From the NCBI GenBank assembly GCA_016711265.1, contig JADJTI010000006.1:682001-746000 (forward strand): a stretch of DNA of 64,000 bases. The letters run 5' to 3'. This stretch comes from Austwickia sp. Its GTDB lineage: Bacteria; Actinomycetota; Actinomycetes; Actinomycetales; Dermatophilaceae. Position numbers and translations under genes: made by a program. The notes below the pieces were generated by a model, which did not search any database, was not told where the DNA came from, and was given only the letters and a program-made list of their open reading frames with translations. Positions 1 to 8,426 of this stretch are shown here, one piece after another (position 1 is the first letter of the stretch; each line of letters begins with the position of its first letter).

Positions 1-613
1 CCCACACCGAGATCCAACCGACGTTCGGATCCGTGGACAGCTGGCTCTCGATGCGCACGCGGTAGCTCCGCCAGTTCGCGTACGGCGCCAAGTCTCGGTA
101 CCACCAGTAGTTCCGGCCGGCATTCGGGTCATGGTTGGGGTGGCCGCTGCCGCCGGTGAGCCGCAGTTGGCCGTTGGCCTGAGTGATCGCGAAGTTGGGT
201 GCCTTCCACACGCCGTACGTGGTCCCCAGGAGCTGCCACAGCACGGCCCAGTCGGCGGAGGTGAAGGCAGCGGCGCCGAGGTCGGCCCCGATGTCGGCCT
301 GGTAGCGCACGTAGCCGGTGGAGCCGTACGACACCGGTCGGCCGTCGATGCTCCACCACAACTCGCTGCGGCGTCGTACCGGGGGGTTGCTCATGGCGGG
401 AACATCGAAGGTCCATTGAGTGCCACCACCGGCCGGCTCGAGTGCGTATTGAGCCTCGATCTTGTACGCCGTGTAGGCGGCGGCGGCCAGGCCGGTCGCT
501 CCGGACTGGCCGGGAAGGGCAGCTGCCGCTCGCGCCGACGCGGCGGCAAGAAGGGGAGCGGACCCCAGCGCCATGGCCACGCTGCGGCGCGTGGGCGCCT
601 TGGGTGTTGTCAT
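1..613 (-). CDS. Secreted polysaccharide lyase-like protein, 3' end outside window
   Basis: Reading from an ATG at 613 the frame stays open to the left edge, giving at least 204 residues; the C-terminus is missing. The first ~33 residues form a leader with a twin-arginine motif (TRRSVAMALG) followed by an Ala-rich hydrophobic stretch, so export, probably by Tat, is likely. The mature part has a strand like VRYQADI, then WAVLWQLLG, a later APNFAI and a GQLRLTGG, a pattern resembling the beta-jelly-roll of heparin-lyase-I-like polysaccharide lyases; the family call is inference from these fragments. An AAGGACGA ribosome site lies about 7 nt before the ATG. It is divergent from the polymerase gene, and a secreted glycan lyase beside a polysaccharide locus would fit turnover or release of the polymer. 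Confidence 0.6.
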   Translation of the reverse strand, partial: MTTPKAPTRRSVAMALGSAPLLAAASARAAAALPGQSGATGLAAAAYTAYKIEAQYALEPAGGGTQWTFDVPAMSNPPVRRRSELWWSIDGRPVSYGSTGYVRYQADIGADLGAAAFTSADWAVLWQLLGTTYGVWKAPNFAITQANGQLRLTGGSGHPNHDPNAGRNYWWYRDLAPYANWRSYRVRIESQLSTDPNVGWISVW

Positions 614-969
614 CAGTGTCGTCCTTCGTTATGTCGGTGTTTCAGCAATGAACCGGCAAATGAGGACCCTGACCTGAGAATGACCTGCGGATTCGGCGTC
701 GTTCATGCTCAGCCAGGGCTTGTGCTGATCGTTCCCCGAATGCGTGCAGCCACAGAGAATACCTAAAGAGACGCAATTCTTCGCTCCGCCAGCTTCACTC
801 GTGAGCGTTCGGGCAGCTCACGGCGGGTGGAATTCGCTCCAGCCGTGACGGGTGAACCGGTGAGCGACCGACCGGAGCTCGGACGGCTCACACCGACGGG
901 GTTCCCGGTCCGGATCATGTGGACCGAACCGAACCAGTAAGGTTGCATCGGCGAAGAAGGAGTGTGACG
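614..969. promoter_or_regulatory. Divergent intergenic region with paired GTGAGC/GCTCAC sites
   Basis: This 356-bp gap separates the divergent lyase-like and polymerase genes and must hold both promoters. It contains two inverted pairs of the same hexamer: CGTGAGC at 800-806 with GCTCACG at 816-822, and GTGAGC at 860-865 with GCTCAC at 886-891. Their repetition suggests binding sites for a dimeric regulator, but no known consensus is recognised. No small gene with a convincing start is seen. Confidence 0.35.
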
Positions 970-2298
970 GTGGCTGTACTCGCGCTGCTCTGCGCCTTTG
1001 GTCTAGCGAGTTTCCTTCTCCTACGGCGTCATCCACTTGAGCTCGTGGTCGCGGGCCTAGCCATGCACTGCTTACTCCCCTCGATCCTGGTGGTCAGCCG
1101 ACTCCAGGTGGCGAGATTCTCCATCCACCCGGGCGCCGCTCTGGTGATCGCTGGCCTGATCAGCCTGATTCTGCTCAAGCGGGATGACATCCGCGTGTTC
1201 GCCGAGCGTTGGCTGGAATGCACCGCTGCACTGATCGGTCTTGCTGCGCTCGGGGTAGTCCACGGCGTGACGACCGGAGGTGCCCCCTCGCTCGGCTTCG
1301 CGTTCGACCAGATCGTCGTGCCGATGTGCGCGGTGTTCGTCATCGGTGTGGAACTGACGGCCGACCCCGGCAAATGGACCAGGCTCCGTGACGGGATCCT
1401 GGCGATCGCGGCCGTCGAGGGTGTCTACGCCTCGCTGCAGGCCCGCCAGAACAGCCCGATCCTGTTCGCCGAGGCGCTCAGTGAGCAGGCCTGGTTCGGC
1501 ACCGCCAGCGAAGTGCGTTGGATGGGCTCCCTGGACCACCCGCTGGTGCTGGCGGTGATCCTGGCCACGGCCATGCCCTTGCTGGCTACGGTGCGGCGCT
1601 GGTACGTGGTGTTCCCGCTGATGGTGATCTATTTCTCGGGGATCCTGGCGACCGAATCCCGGGCCGGCCTGCTGGCGATCGCCGGCACCGCGGCGTACGC
1701 CCTCCTGCGGGGCAGGACCTCACCCCGGTCCAAGTCCGTGTTGATCCTGGCCTCCGTGGGTTTCGTGGCCTTCGCGCTGCAGTCGGGCATGGTCGACGGC
1801 GCCCTGGAACGATTCGTGACGGGGGAGGCCTCCACGCAGGCCCGGGTCAAGGCGGCGGACTACTTCTTCTCGATCCTCGACCAGTACCTGTGGCTCGGCG
1901 AGGGGTTGGAGATGAGCTTCCGGGTCGCCGCCGGCGGCGGCCTGACGACCAGCTTCGAGAACTCGGTCTTCATGACCATCGTGGACATGGGCTTGCCCTC
2001 GGCCCTGTTCTACTACGGCCTGATGATCGCATTGCTGGTGACTGGGCTGGTACGGCGCTCGATGCCCGGCTTCGTGATCGGCGGCGTGGTCACCCTGATA
2101 CAAATCACCACCTTCAGCGCCCTCGGAGTGCGGTCGGCGGCGGCATTGTGGATCTGGGTGGTGGCGGCGGGGGCCGCCTTCTCGCCCCGGCACGCCCCAC
2201 CGGCCCGCCGAATCCTGCCGTCCGCCCCGCCGACGTCGGTGTTCGCCGCCGAGCCGCCACCTGCCGCCGAAGACCTCACGAGGAAGGTTCCGGCATGA
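970..2298 (+). CDS. Polysaccharide polymerase/ligase (Wzy/O-antigen ligase type)
   Basis: A polytopic membrane protein of about 442 residues with roughly ten hydrophobic helices and a larger loop before the last helices (SFRVAAGGGLTTSFENSVF), the layout of Wzy polymerases and O-antigen ligases (Wzy_C type), which join lipid-linked repeat units outside the membrane. The motifs LATESRAGLLAIAG and FENSVFMTIVDMGLPS are typical of the family. The frame opens at a GTG at 919, but the GTG at 970 is preferred: GAAGAAGGAG ends 7 nt before it, and the extra N-terminal residues are merely basic. The stop overlaps the next start (ATGA), so it is co-translated with the GT4 gene. A second member of this family lies at 38941. 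Confidence 0.8.
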   Translation: MAVLALLCAFGLASFLLLRRHPLELVVAGLAMHCLLPSILVVSRLQVARFSIHPGAALVIAGLISLILLKRDDIRVFAERWLECTAALIGLAALGVVHGVTTGGAPSLGFAFDQIVVPMCAVFVIGVELTADPGKWTRLRDGILAIAAVEGVYASLQARQNSPILFAEALSEQAWFGTASEVRWMGSLDHPLVLAVILATAMPLLATVRRWYVVFPLMVIYFSGILATESRAGLLAIAGTAAYALLRGRTSPRSKSVLILASVGFVAFALQSGMVDGALERFVTGEASTQARVKAADYFFSILDQYLWLGEGLEMSFRVAAGGGLTTSFENSVFMTIVDMGLPSALFYYGLMIALLVTGLVRRSMPGFVIGGVVTLIQITTFSALGVRSAAALWIWVVAAGAAFSPRHAPPARRILPSAPPTSVFAAEPPPAAEDLTRKVPA

Positions 2299-3581
2299 CG
2301 GACCGCCCGACGCCGTCACCCGCCGTCCCCACGAGCGCCCGGCCCGAGCAGCCCGTGGTCGCTGTCTGGCGATCACTGTGGCTGCCGGCTTCCGAGACCT
2401 TCGTCAGGGATCATGTTCGATCACTGACCGGGTGGCATCCGCTGCTCCTGGGGCTGGCCCAGGTCGACGACCGGTTAGGGCTGCGACCCGACGTCGCGCC
2501 GTTCGGGGAGAGCGGCTGGCGTCGCAAGGTCGGCCGACTCAGCCGCCTCACCGGCTACGCCGGGGTCTACGGCGCGGCCCTGCGGCGCGCGGACGCCCGC
2601 CTTCTGCACGCGCATTTCGGCACGGACGCCGTCGAGTGCCTGCCCCTGGCGGCCCGCCACCGGATCCCCTTGGCGGTGACCTTCCACGGGTACGACGCCA
2701 CGAGCGCACCGTTGCGCCCGCCGCCCAGCCCGTACCCGCACGACCTGCGGCGCGTCTTCGCCGCTGCAGACATCCTTCTCCCGGTGTCGCACTTCATCGC
2801 CGGCCGGCTGATCGACCTCGGGGCGCCCGCAGAGCGGGTGCACGTGCACTACCTCGGCATCCCACGCCAGGCCCCCCGAGCGGTCCCGTCCGGGCGCGCG
2901 GACTCGGCGCGTGGGGGCGTGTCGGACGCCGAGCCGGGTCTGCGCCGGATCGTCTTCGTGGGGCGCCTGGTGGAGGGCAAGGGTGTTGAGGACCTGCTCG
3001 CGGCGTTCGGGGCGCTACCGCCGCCCCTGCGGGCGTGCTCCCGGCTCGACATCGTCGGTGACGGCGATCGGCGTGCCGCGCTCGAGAGCCAGGCCGCAGC
3101 GATTGAGGGACAGGTCGTCTTCCACGGCCGGCTGGCGCCCGAACAGGTCACCGAGATCCTCGAAACGTCCACGGTGTTCGTGGGCCCTTCACACCCCGGC
3201 ACGGACGGCTGGAACGAGGGCCTGGGACTGGTGTTCCTGGAGGCCGGCAGGGCGGGGCTGCCGGTGATCTCCCATCGCACGGGAGGGGTTCCCGAGGCCG
3301 TGATCGACGGGGAGACCGGTCTGCTCACCCCGGTGGGAGACCTCGGGGCGCTCACCGAGGCGCTGCGTCGGGTCCTGGAGGATCCCGAGCTGTCGGCGCG
3401 GATGGGAGTTGCGGGCCGGGACCGGGTCGCCCGGTTGTTCGACCTGGACACCCAGACGCGGCGTTTGGAAGCGCTCTACGACGACGTCGTGGAGCGCGCA
3501 GAGGTATCGGTGCGCGGCGGGTCATCGCCTGGAGCGCCCAGCGGAACCCGTTCCCTGAGGAGGAACCGTGAGACTGCGTGA
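2295..3581 (+). CDS. GT4-family glycosyltransferase
   Basis: A 428-residue retaining glycosyltransferase of the GT-B fold. The N-terminal half has the acceptor-side pattern HAHFGTDAVECLPLA and FHGYD; the C-terminal half has the nucleotide-sugar site FVGRLVEGKGVEDLL, then the E-x7-E-like segment in NEGLGLVFLEAGRAGLPVI and GGVPEAVIDGETGLL. It should transfer a sugar from a nucleotide donor to a lipid-linked intermediate at the cytoplasmic face. The ATG at 2295 overlaps the polymerase stop by 4 bases, and its own end overlaps the following Wzz-like start by 14 bases, so the three genes look like one transcript. The sugar and linkage cannot be read from the sequence. Confidence 0.85.
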   Translation: MTDRPTPSPAVPTSARPEQPVVAVWRSLWLPASETFVRDHVRSLTGWHPLLLGLAQVDDRLGLRPDVAPFGESGWRRKVGRLSRLTGYAGVYGAALRRADARLLHAHFGTDAVECLPLAARHRIPLAVTFHGYDATSAPLRPPPSPYPHDLRRVFAAADILLPVSHFIAGRLIDLGAPAERVHVHYLGIPRQAPRAVPSGRADSARGGVSDAEPGLRRIVFVGRLVEGKGVEDLLAAFGALPPPLRACSRLDIVGDGDRRAALESQAAAIEGQVVFHGRLAPEQVTEILETSTVFVGPSHPGTDGWNEGLGLVFLEAGRAGLPVISHRTGGVPEAVIDGETGLLTPVGDLGALTEALRRVLEDPELSARMGVAGRDRVARLFDLDTQTRRLEALYDDVVERAEVSVRGGSSPGAPSGTRSLRRNRETA

Positions 3582-4839
3582 CTACCTGTTCGTGCTGCGG
3601 CGCTCCCTGCCGCTGCTTGTGGTCGCGGCACTTCTCGGAGCCGGCCTCGGTTGGGTCGCCTCCGGCCGCGGTGGCAGCGGGTACGCCAGCACCGTCGGGG
3701 TATTCGCCGGCAACGCGCACGCGGACGCCATCTCGGTCTCCCAATCGGCTCTGGGAGTCCAGCGGATGGCCACGTACGAGCAACTGGTCAAGGGGTCCGT
3801 GCTGGGCAACCGGATCGCGCGACGCATCTCCAGCCGTCGCGGGGCTGCGGAGATCGCGGCCTCGCTGACGGTCAGGCGTGAGCGCGACGCTCTTGTCATG
3901 CAGGTCACGGCCGAGGCGCCGACGCCCGAGGAGGCCGAAGCGGTGACCAGGGTGCTCCCCTCGGAGCTCCAACGCCTTCTGCATGAGGTGTACACGGCCT
4001 CCTCGCCACAGCCGTTGCCGATCACGACCTTCTCCCTCGTGGACGGGCCGAACACCGCTCCGGTGCTGTCCGCGCGTACCCGGCTGGTCTCGGCCGCCAT
4101 GGGTGGCTTCCTGGGGCTGCTGCTCGGCGCCGTGGCGGCGGCCTGGCGGCTCCGCCGCAACCCTCTGGTGCGTTCCGCGGACTACGTCAGCGAACTCACC
4201 GGCGCACCGCTGGTGGGTGTCCTGCCTCGGGCCGCCGACAGCGACCCCGCTGACCAGGCCTCGACCCATGACCACCAACTGAGCCTGGCCGCTGCGCACG
4301 TGCTCGAACTCCCCGATCAAGTCGTCGTGGGCGTCACGTCGACGCGTGGGGTGGACCCCAGCCCGGTGACGGCAGCGCTGGCTCGGGCGCTGGTCGGGCG
4401 TGGCCGGTCGGTGGAGATCCTCCAGGCCGGTGGAGGATCCCTCCTGGTTGCGGAGGGGGCCACCGGGTCGCCGCGGCTGTCCATTCAGCGAATCCCCGGG
4501 GGTACGGCGGGGGAGCCACTGCCCGCGGCAGAGATCGCCGAGATCGTGCAACGGTCTCGCGGAGCGCGAGACGTGACGCTCGTCGAGCTGCCGGACGTGC
4601 CGGGGTTGCCCGGCTGCGCCACCCTCTTGGACCATCTGGACGCGACCGTGCTGGCCTACAGCCAGCGCACCTCCCGCGAGCGCGACGTGAAGGGCGGGGT
4701 GGCCGCGTTGGAGGCGGTCACCGCCGGCCGGGTCGGCCTGGTCGCGGTGGGCGTGGGTGCCTCGCGGCGACTCGATCTGGCTGCTTTGACCCGACTGCGG
4801 CGCCGCTCCGCCGCTGGTGAGCGAACCGCCGCGAACTAG
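3568..4839 (+). CDS. Wzz-type chain-length protein fused to a degenerate BY-kinase-like domain
   Basis: 423 residues. The N-terminal ~190 residues have the Wzz/CapA layout: a basic start (MRLRDYLFVLRRS), a membrane helix near 15-32, an extracytoplasmic helical region, and a second helix near 172-190. The cytoplasmic C-terminal half follows the order of a CpsD/BY-kinase ATPase: VVGVTSTRGVDPSPVTAAL where the Walker A loop is expected, VTLVELPDVPG at the Walker B position, then DATVLAYSQRTSR. The Walker A lysine is absent, and there is no Tyr cluster at the C-terminus, so it is probably not an active kinase. GTG start with AGGAGGAACC before it. It should set polymer length with the polymerase at 970. 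Its TAG overlaps the stop of the convergent flippase gene. Confidence 0.8.
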   Translation: MRLRDYLFVLRRSLPLLVVAALLGAGLGWVASGRGGSGYASTVGVFAGNAHADAISVSQSALGVQRMATYEQLVKGSVLGNRIARRISSRRGAAEIAASLTVRRERDALVMQVTAEAPTPEEAEAVTRVLPSELQRLLHEVYTASSPQPLPITTFSLVDGPNTAPVLSARTRLVSAAMGGFLGLLLGAVAAAWRLRRNPLVRSADYVSELTGAPLVGVLPRAADSDPADQASTHDHQLSLAAAHVLELPDQVVVGVTSTRGVDPSPVTAALARALVGRGRSVEILQAGGGSLLVAEGATGSPRLSIQRIPGGTAGEPLPAAEIAEIVQRSRGARDVTLVELPDVPGLPGCATLLDHLDATVLAYSQRTSRERDVKGGVAALEAVTAGRVGLVAVGVGASRRLDLAALTRLRRRSAAGERTAAN

Positions 4840-6296
4840 CGCTGGAACCTTCCCGGAAGGGCCAGCCGCAGGGACTCCCACAGCAGCCGCACGTCCCGGC
4901 GTACCGGGGGGGCCGCGACGACCGCGGCGGCGATCCACGCCAGTGAGGCGAGGCCACCGGCCAGGAACGCCAGCCACGGGTTCGCCACCAGCGTGGTCAC
5001 CCCGTAGGCGACGGCGCCCGCGGGGAGCGACACGACGGCCACGGCGCGGGCCGACTCACCGGCCACCTCGCGCACCGGCAGCCGGGTGATCTTGCCGACG
5101 AGCACCAACGAGTACACCCAGAACGCCAGGTGGGCCACGAGGTGCCCGATGCTCAGGCCGAGCGGACCCCACGGGAGCCCCGCCAGGATGACCGCGAGCA
5201 TCACCGGGCGGGTCTTGAGGTAGAGCATGAACACCTCGTGGGTCTGCCCCCGCGACACGTACACCTGGTAAAAGACCATGGTGAGCGCCTTGAAGACCCC
5301 ACTGATGGCCAGGACGGAGACCAACGGCGCCGCGTCGTGCCACTGATCGCCCAGCAGGATGGTGACGATCGGCCCGGCCAGCCCGGCCATCACCGCCAGC
5401 GCGATACCGAACAGGTATGCGCTGAGCAGATGGAAGCGGCGTACGTAGAGCTCGAAGCGTTCCTCGTCCTCGCGAACCCGCGCCAACACCGGCATCGCCA
5501 CGCTGTTCAGCGGGCCGTTGATCAGGCTGAGGGGGACCAGGAGAAGCTGGTACGCGCGGTTGTACAGTCCCACGGGTCCGGCGCCCCAGACCGCGCCCAG
5601 TCCGGCGGTATCCGCGTTGTTCAGCAGGTACCCCATCACGTTCGTGCCGAGGATGGGCAGACCGAACTGGAAGAACCGCCGGATGCTGACGTCGCGCCGG
5701 GGAAGCCTGGGCAGCCACCGCCCCACCACGAGGTTCAGGACGAGCATCGCGACGGCGGCAGTGAGCAGCTGGACCACGATCGCCCAGTAGCTCCAGCCCC
5801 GCAGAGCGCACGTGATGGCCACTGTGGTGGCGATCGCCTGGGAGGCGATGTCGATGAGGGCGAGTTCCTTGAACCGCAGCTCCCGGGTGAGGCTTGCCCG
5901 GTACTGCGTCGTGGCGCCCGACAGCGTGAAGGTCCAGGCCAGTGCCAGGGTGACCGGCACGATTGCGGGGCTGTCGTAGAACCAGCCCAGCAGGGGCGCA
6001 CTCGCCGCCGCCACGAGCGAACACCCCAGGCCGACGGCGAGATTGATCCAGAAGAGGTTGTCCCGCTCGGGGCGGGAGAGCTCCTTGGCCTGGATGGCAC
6101 CGGAAGACAACCCGAAGTCCCGGATGATCTCGGCCACGCCAATGACCGCGGTGACCATGGCCACCAACCCGATCTCGGCGGGGGAGAGAATCCGCGAGAT
6201 CACCAGGAGTGAGGTGAGTTGCAGCGACAGCCGGGCCACCTGGGAGAAAAGGGTGATGCTGGCTCCGACCGCGGCGATCCTGCCGAGACCCGACAT
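4836..6296 (-). CDS. Oligosaccharide flippase (Wzx/MATE-like)
   Basis: 486 residues, with about 12-14 hydrophobic helices beginning GRIAAVGASITLFSQVARL, the usual start of polysaccharide transport proteins that flip lipid-linked repeat units across the membrane. Segments such as FGLSSGAIQAKELSRPERDNLF and FQFGLPILGTNVMGYLLNN match the PST/Wzx pattern. The frame opens at 6416, but the ATG at 6296 is preferred because AGGAGGGG lies 8 nt upstream and the added N-terminus is unstructured and Arg-rich. Its stop codon overlaps that of the convergent Wzz-like gene in a CTAG. A second flippase is at 40817. Confidence 0.85.
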   Translation of the reverse strand: MSGLGRIAAVGASITLFSQVARLSLQLTSLLVISRILSPAEIGLVAMVTAVIGVAEIIRDFGLSSGAIQAKELSRPERDNLFWINLAVGLGCSLVAAASAPLLGWFYDSPAIVPVTLALAWTFTLSGATTQYRASLTRELRFKELALIDIASQAIATTVAITCALRGWSYWAIVVQLLTAAVAMLVLNLVVGRWLPRLPRRDVSIRRFFQFGLPILGTNVMGYLLNNADTAGLGAVWGAGPVGLYNRAYQLLLVPLSLINGPLNSVAMPVLARVREDEERFELYVRRFHLLSAYLFGIALAVMAGLAGPIVTILLGDQWHDAAPLVSVLAISGVFKALTMVFYQVYVSRGQTHEVFMLYLKTRPVMLAVILAGLPWGPLGLSIGHLVAHLAFWVYSLVLVGKITRLPVREVAGESARAVAVVSLPAGAVAYGVTTLVANPWLAFLAGGLASLAWIAAAVVAAPPVRRDVRLLWESLRLALPGRFQR

Positions 6297-6502
6297 AGCG
6301 GCTTCCCCTCCTGGGTGCTCGTGAGCGATCCGCCCTCCTCGAGGGCGCGCACGTGACCGCGCTGGCGACGATCGGCCCCGTTCCCGCGGCGAAACGGCCC
6401 CCCGAATCCTGGCCAAAGCGTTGCCATGATGTCACAAGCTGGACCGTGGTTGATCCACTTCGAGCCTTCGGCGAACCCCGACCCTGCCGCTGTCCACGCA
6501 GC

Positions 6503-6508
6503 TAGAGT
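6503..6508 (+). promoter_or_regulatory. -10 box TAGAGT before the lipoprotein gene
   Basis: TAGAGT lies 8 nt before an in-frame ATG at 6517 and about 90 nt before the preferred GTG start at 6598. The transcript probably begins near 6516. Translation could start leaderless at 6517, but that would put 27 extra residues before the lipoprotein signal, so the internal GTG is favoured. Confidence 0.4.
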
Positions 6509-6597
6509 GAGTTCGCATGCCCGGTTCCCTCGGTGTCATGGGGGTGCCCCCGGCGGGGTGGGCCCGCGGCGGTGAGGGCGAGCTCTGGAGAGACGAA

Positions 6598-7119
6598 GTG
6601 GCTCACAACATGTCGATGTCGGTGAAGCTCGGCGCCTGCATCCTCGGGATGCTCGCCGTACCGGTGTTGTCGGCGTGCAGCGAGGAGCCTGCCCCCGAGC
6701 GCACCTGGTCTCCCTCCACCGCGGAGGCGACGTGGGCGGACAACGAGCTCAAGGGGTTGCCGGTTCCCGCGGTCGCCGGCAAGGACATGTTCCAGGTGTC
6801 CACCGACCGGGATCTGGTGCGGGCCTTCATCCAGCGGTCACTGCGGGTCCTGCCCTCGGACACCGCGCTGACCCGCACGCAGTGCCGGACGGCGGTCACC
6901 ATCTTGGAGGGGGAGGTCTCGGCTGAAGCCCTCTTCTTGACCGCCGTGCGGATGACCGATCCCGAGCTCCAGCTCTTGACCTGGGAGGCCCGCAAGGAAG
7001 TGGGCACCTTCTTGTCCACCTGCATCCGCGCCAACGGAGCCTCGCGGCGACAGACAACGGCGGCACGACAATCGGTGCTGTTGGTCAACGCCCGGATGAA
7101 CCAGAGCACGCCGTCATGA
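6598..7119 (+). CDS. Putative lipoprotein, function unknown
   Basis: About 173 residues. The N-terminus is a lipoprotein signal (hydrophobic core CILGMLAVPVL, lipobox LSAC), so the mature protein should be tethered at the outer face of the membrane. The remainder is a small, mostly helical domain with two cysteines (TRTQCRTAV and FLSTCIRA) that could pair. The GTG at 6598 is chosen because GGAGAG is 7 nt upstream; the frame is open from 6517. The stop overlaps the next ATG (ATGA), tying it to the SGNH hydrolase. I do not recognise the family; a role as partner of the hydrolase is inference from the overlap. Confidence 0.7.
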   Translation: MAHNMSMSVKLGACILGMLAVPVLSACSEEPAPERTWSPSTAEATWADNELKGLPVPAVAGKDMFQVSTDRDLVRAFIQRSLRVLPSDTALTRTQCRTAVTILEGEVSAEALFLTAVRMTDPELQLLTWEARKEVGTFLSTCIRANGASRRQTTAARQSVLLVNARMNQSTPS

Positions 7120-8375
7120 ACACGCCGACGCCGCGGGCCGCGCAACCGCTCCCGCCTGCCCGCCGAGACTCCCGCCGGGCTGCCCGCCGATCCGCTGCTG
7201 CCGGATTGGCCGGCGCGCTCACCTGCCTCGGTCTCGCTGCCGGAGTGCCGCAGGTCGCCTCTTCCGCGACGACGCCCACGCAGCTGGAGGCCGGACGAGC
7301 CCCCGGTGACCGGCGCTGGCTGGCGATCGGCGACAGTATCAGCTCCGGGTTCGGCATCACCTCGATCTCACGCCGGGCTTCCCTGTGGGACCAGCAGTGC
7401 TACCGGGCCGACGGCGTCGAGCCCGTCGACACCGCCGGCGGTCGCGCCTGGCCGGTGGTGGCCTACGGACTCCTGCGCGAGCGCGGCCGCTTCGTGTCGC
7501 AGCAGTTCAGTGCCTGCTCGGGGGCGATCACCGACGACTGGATCAAGCAGCTGGCCGAAGCGTCCGTGCGCGCGGGGGTCACCATCCGCTCGGAGGTGAC
7601 CTCGGACGCGACCCCCGAACGGACCAGCCCCCTGGTGCGTGAGCTGGTCGCTGCCGCGGCCGCCGGCCGCCGCTGGGACCTGGTCACCGTGACCATGGGC
7701 GCCAACAACGTGGAGTTCGGTGATTTCGTCCGTCGGTGCCTCAACGTGGCCGACCCTCAGGGCCAGGATCTGACGTGGTCCTCGGAGAGCTGGGACTCCT
7801 GCGGTCAGGCCCAACTGGAGATCCAGCGCCAGATCGACGTCCTCGTCGGGCGGGTGCCTGTCGACGCCACGCACCGGCTCGGCCAGGGACGGGTCCCGCT
7901 GTGGGCCGCCAACCCCGCGGGCGGGGCCGTGGAACCGTTGTATTCGGTGATCGCGCGGTTCGTGAACCCTGGCGGCCGGGTGCTCGTGATGGGGTACCCG
8001 CAGCTCGTCGAAGAGCCTGCTCGAACCGTGCTGGCCGGTCGCTGGAAGGAACATCCCGGCCTGTTGACGCGCGCGGGCAGCTGCGAGGGCATCGCGTTCG
8101 CCGACATCCCGCGGGTGCGGGCCGTGGTGAGCTACCTCAACGCGGCCTTGGCGGAAGCGGTGCGCAAGGCGGGTGCGGCGAACCCCACGGTCAGCTTCGA
8201 GTTCCTCGACCCCAATCCGACGGCGTTGGAGACCCCGCAGGGCCGCCACTCGTTGTGTACCCGCCTCCCGTGGACCAACGGTATGCAGCCGGGCCTGGGG
8301 GGCGCCCTGCACCCAAACGCCGCCGGGCACAAGGCCATGGGCGAAGTGGTGGCCCGCCAGCTGTCCGCGGGATGA
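7116..8375 (+). CDS. Exported SGNH/GDSL-family hydrolase
   Basis: 419 residues with an Arg-rich N-terminus (SRRAARRSAAAGLAGAL) and a hydrophobic signal ending near residue 50. SGNH blocks are in order: WLAIGDSISSGFG (nucleophile Ser), the glycine of block II further on, VTMGANNVEFGD (Asn) and LHPNAAGHKAMGE (His). There is no Asp three residues before the catalytic His, as in the Ser-His dyad SEST-like esterases. Six cysteines in the mature part suggest disulfides. Likely an extracytoplasmic esterase or acyltransferase acting on polysaccharide or lipid substituents; the substrate is unknown. Start overlaps the lipoprotein stop by 4 bases. Confidence 0.8.
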   Translation: MNTPTPRAAQPLPPARRDSRRAARRSAAAGLAGALTCLGLAAGVPQVASSATTPTQLEAGRAPGDRRWLAIGDSISSGFGITSISRRASLWDQQCYRADGVEPVDTAGGRAWPVVAYGLLRERGRFVSQQFSACSGAITDDWIKQLAEASVRAGVTIRSEVTSDATPERTSPLVRELVAAAAAGRRWDLVTVTMGANNVEFGDFVRRCLNVADPQGQDLTWSSESWDSCGQAQLEIQRQIDVLVGRVPVDATHRLGQGRVPLWAANPAGGAVEPLYSVIARFVNPGGRVLVMGYPQLVEEPARTVLAGRWKEHPGLLTRAGSCEGIAFADIPRVRAVVSYLNAALAEAVRKAGAANPTVSFEFLDPNPTALETPQGRHSLCTRLPWTNGMQPGLGGALHPNAAGHKAMGEVVARQLSAG

Positions 8376-8426
8376 CCGCCGCGCCCCTCGCGTCGGCCCG
8401 GGCGACCCGCGTCAGCGCGGGGGCGC

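Noticed and set aside
1720..2376. Minus-strand open frame of 218 residues over the first polymerase gene
   Set aside because: Arg/Gly/His-rich composition, no ribosome site, and it is antisense to a clear membrane protein gene.
3352..4977. Minus-strand open frame of 541 residues
   Set aside because: Antisense shadow of the Wzz-like gene; low-complexity Arg/Gly/Pro composition and no domain.
5130..6212. Plus-strand open frame of 360 residues over the flippase
   Set aside because: Gln/His/Asp/Arg-rich shadow of the minus-strand flippase gene.
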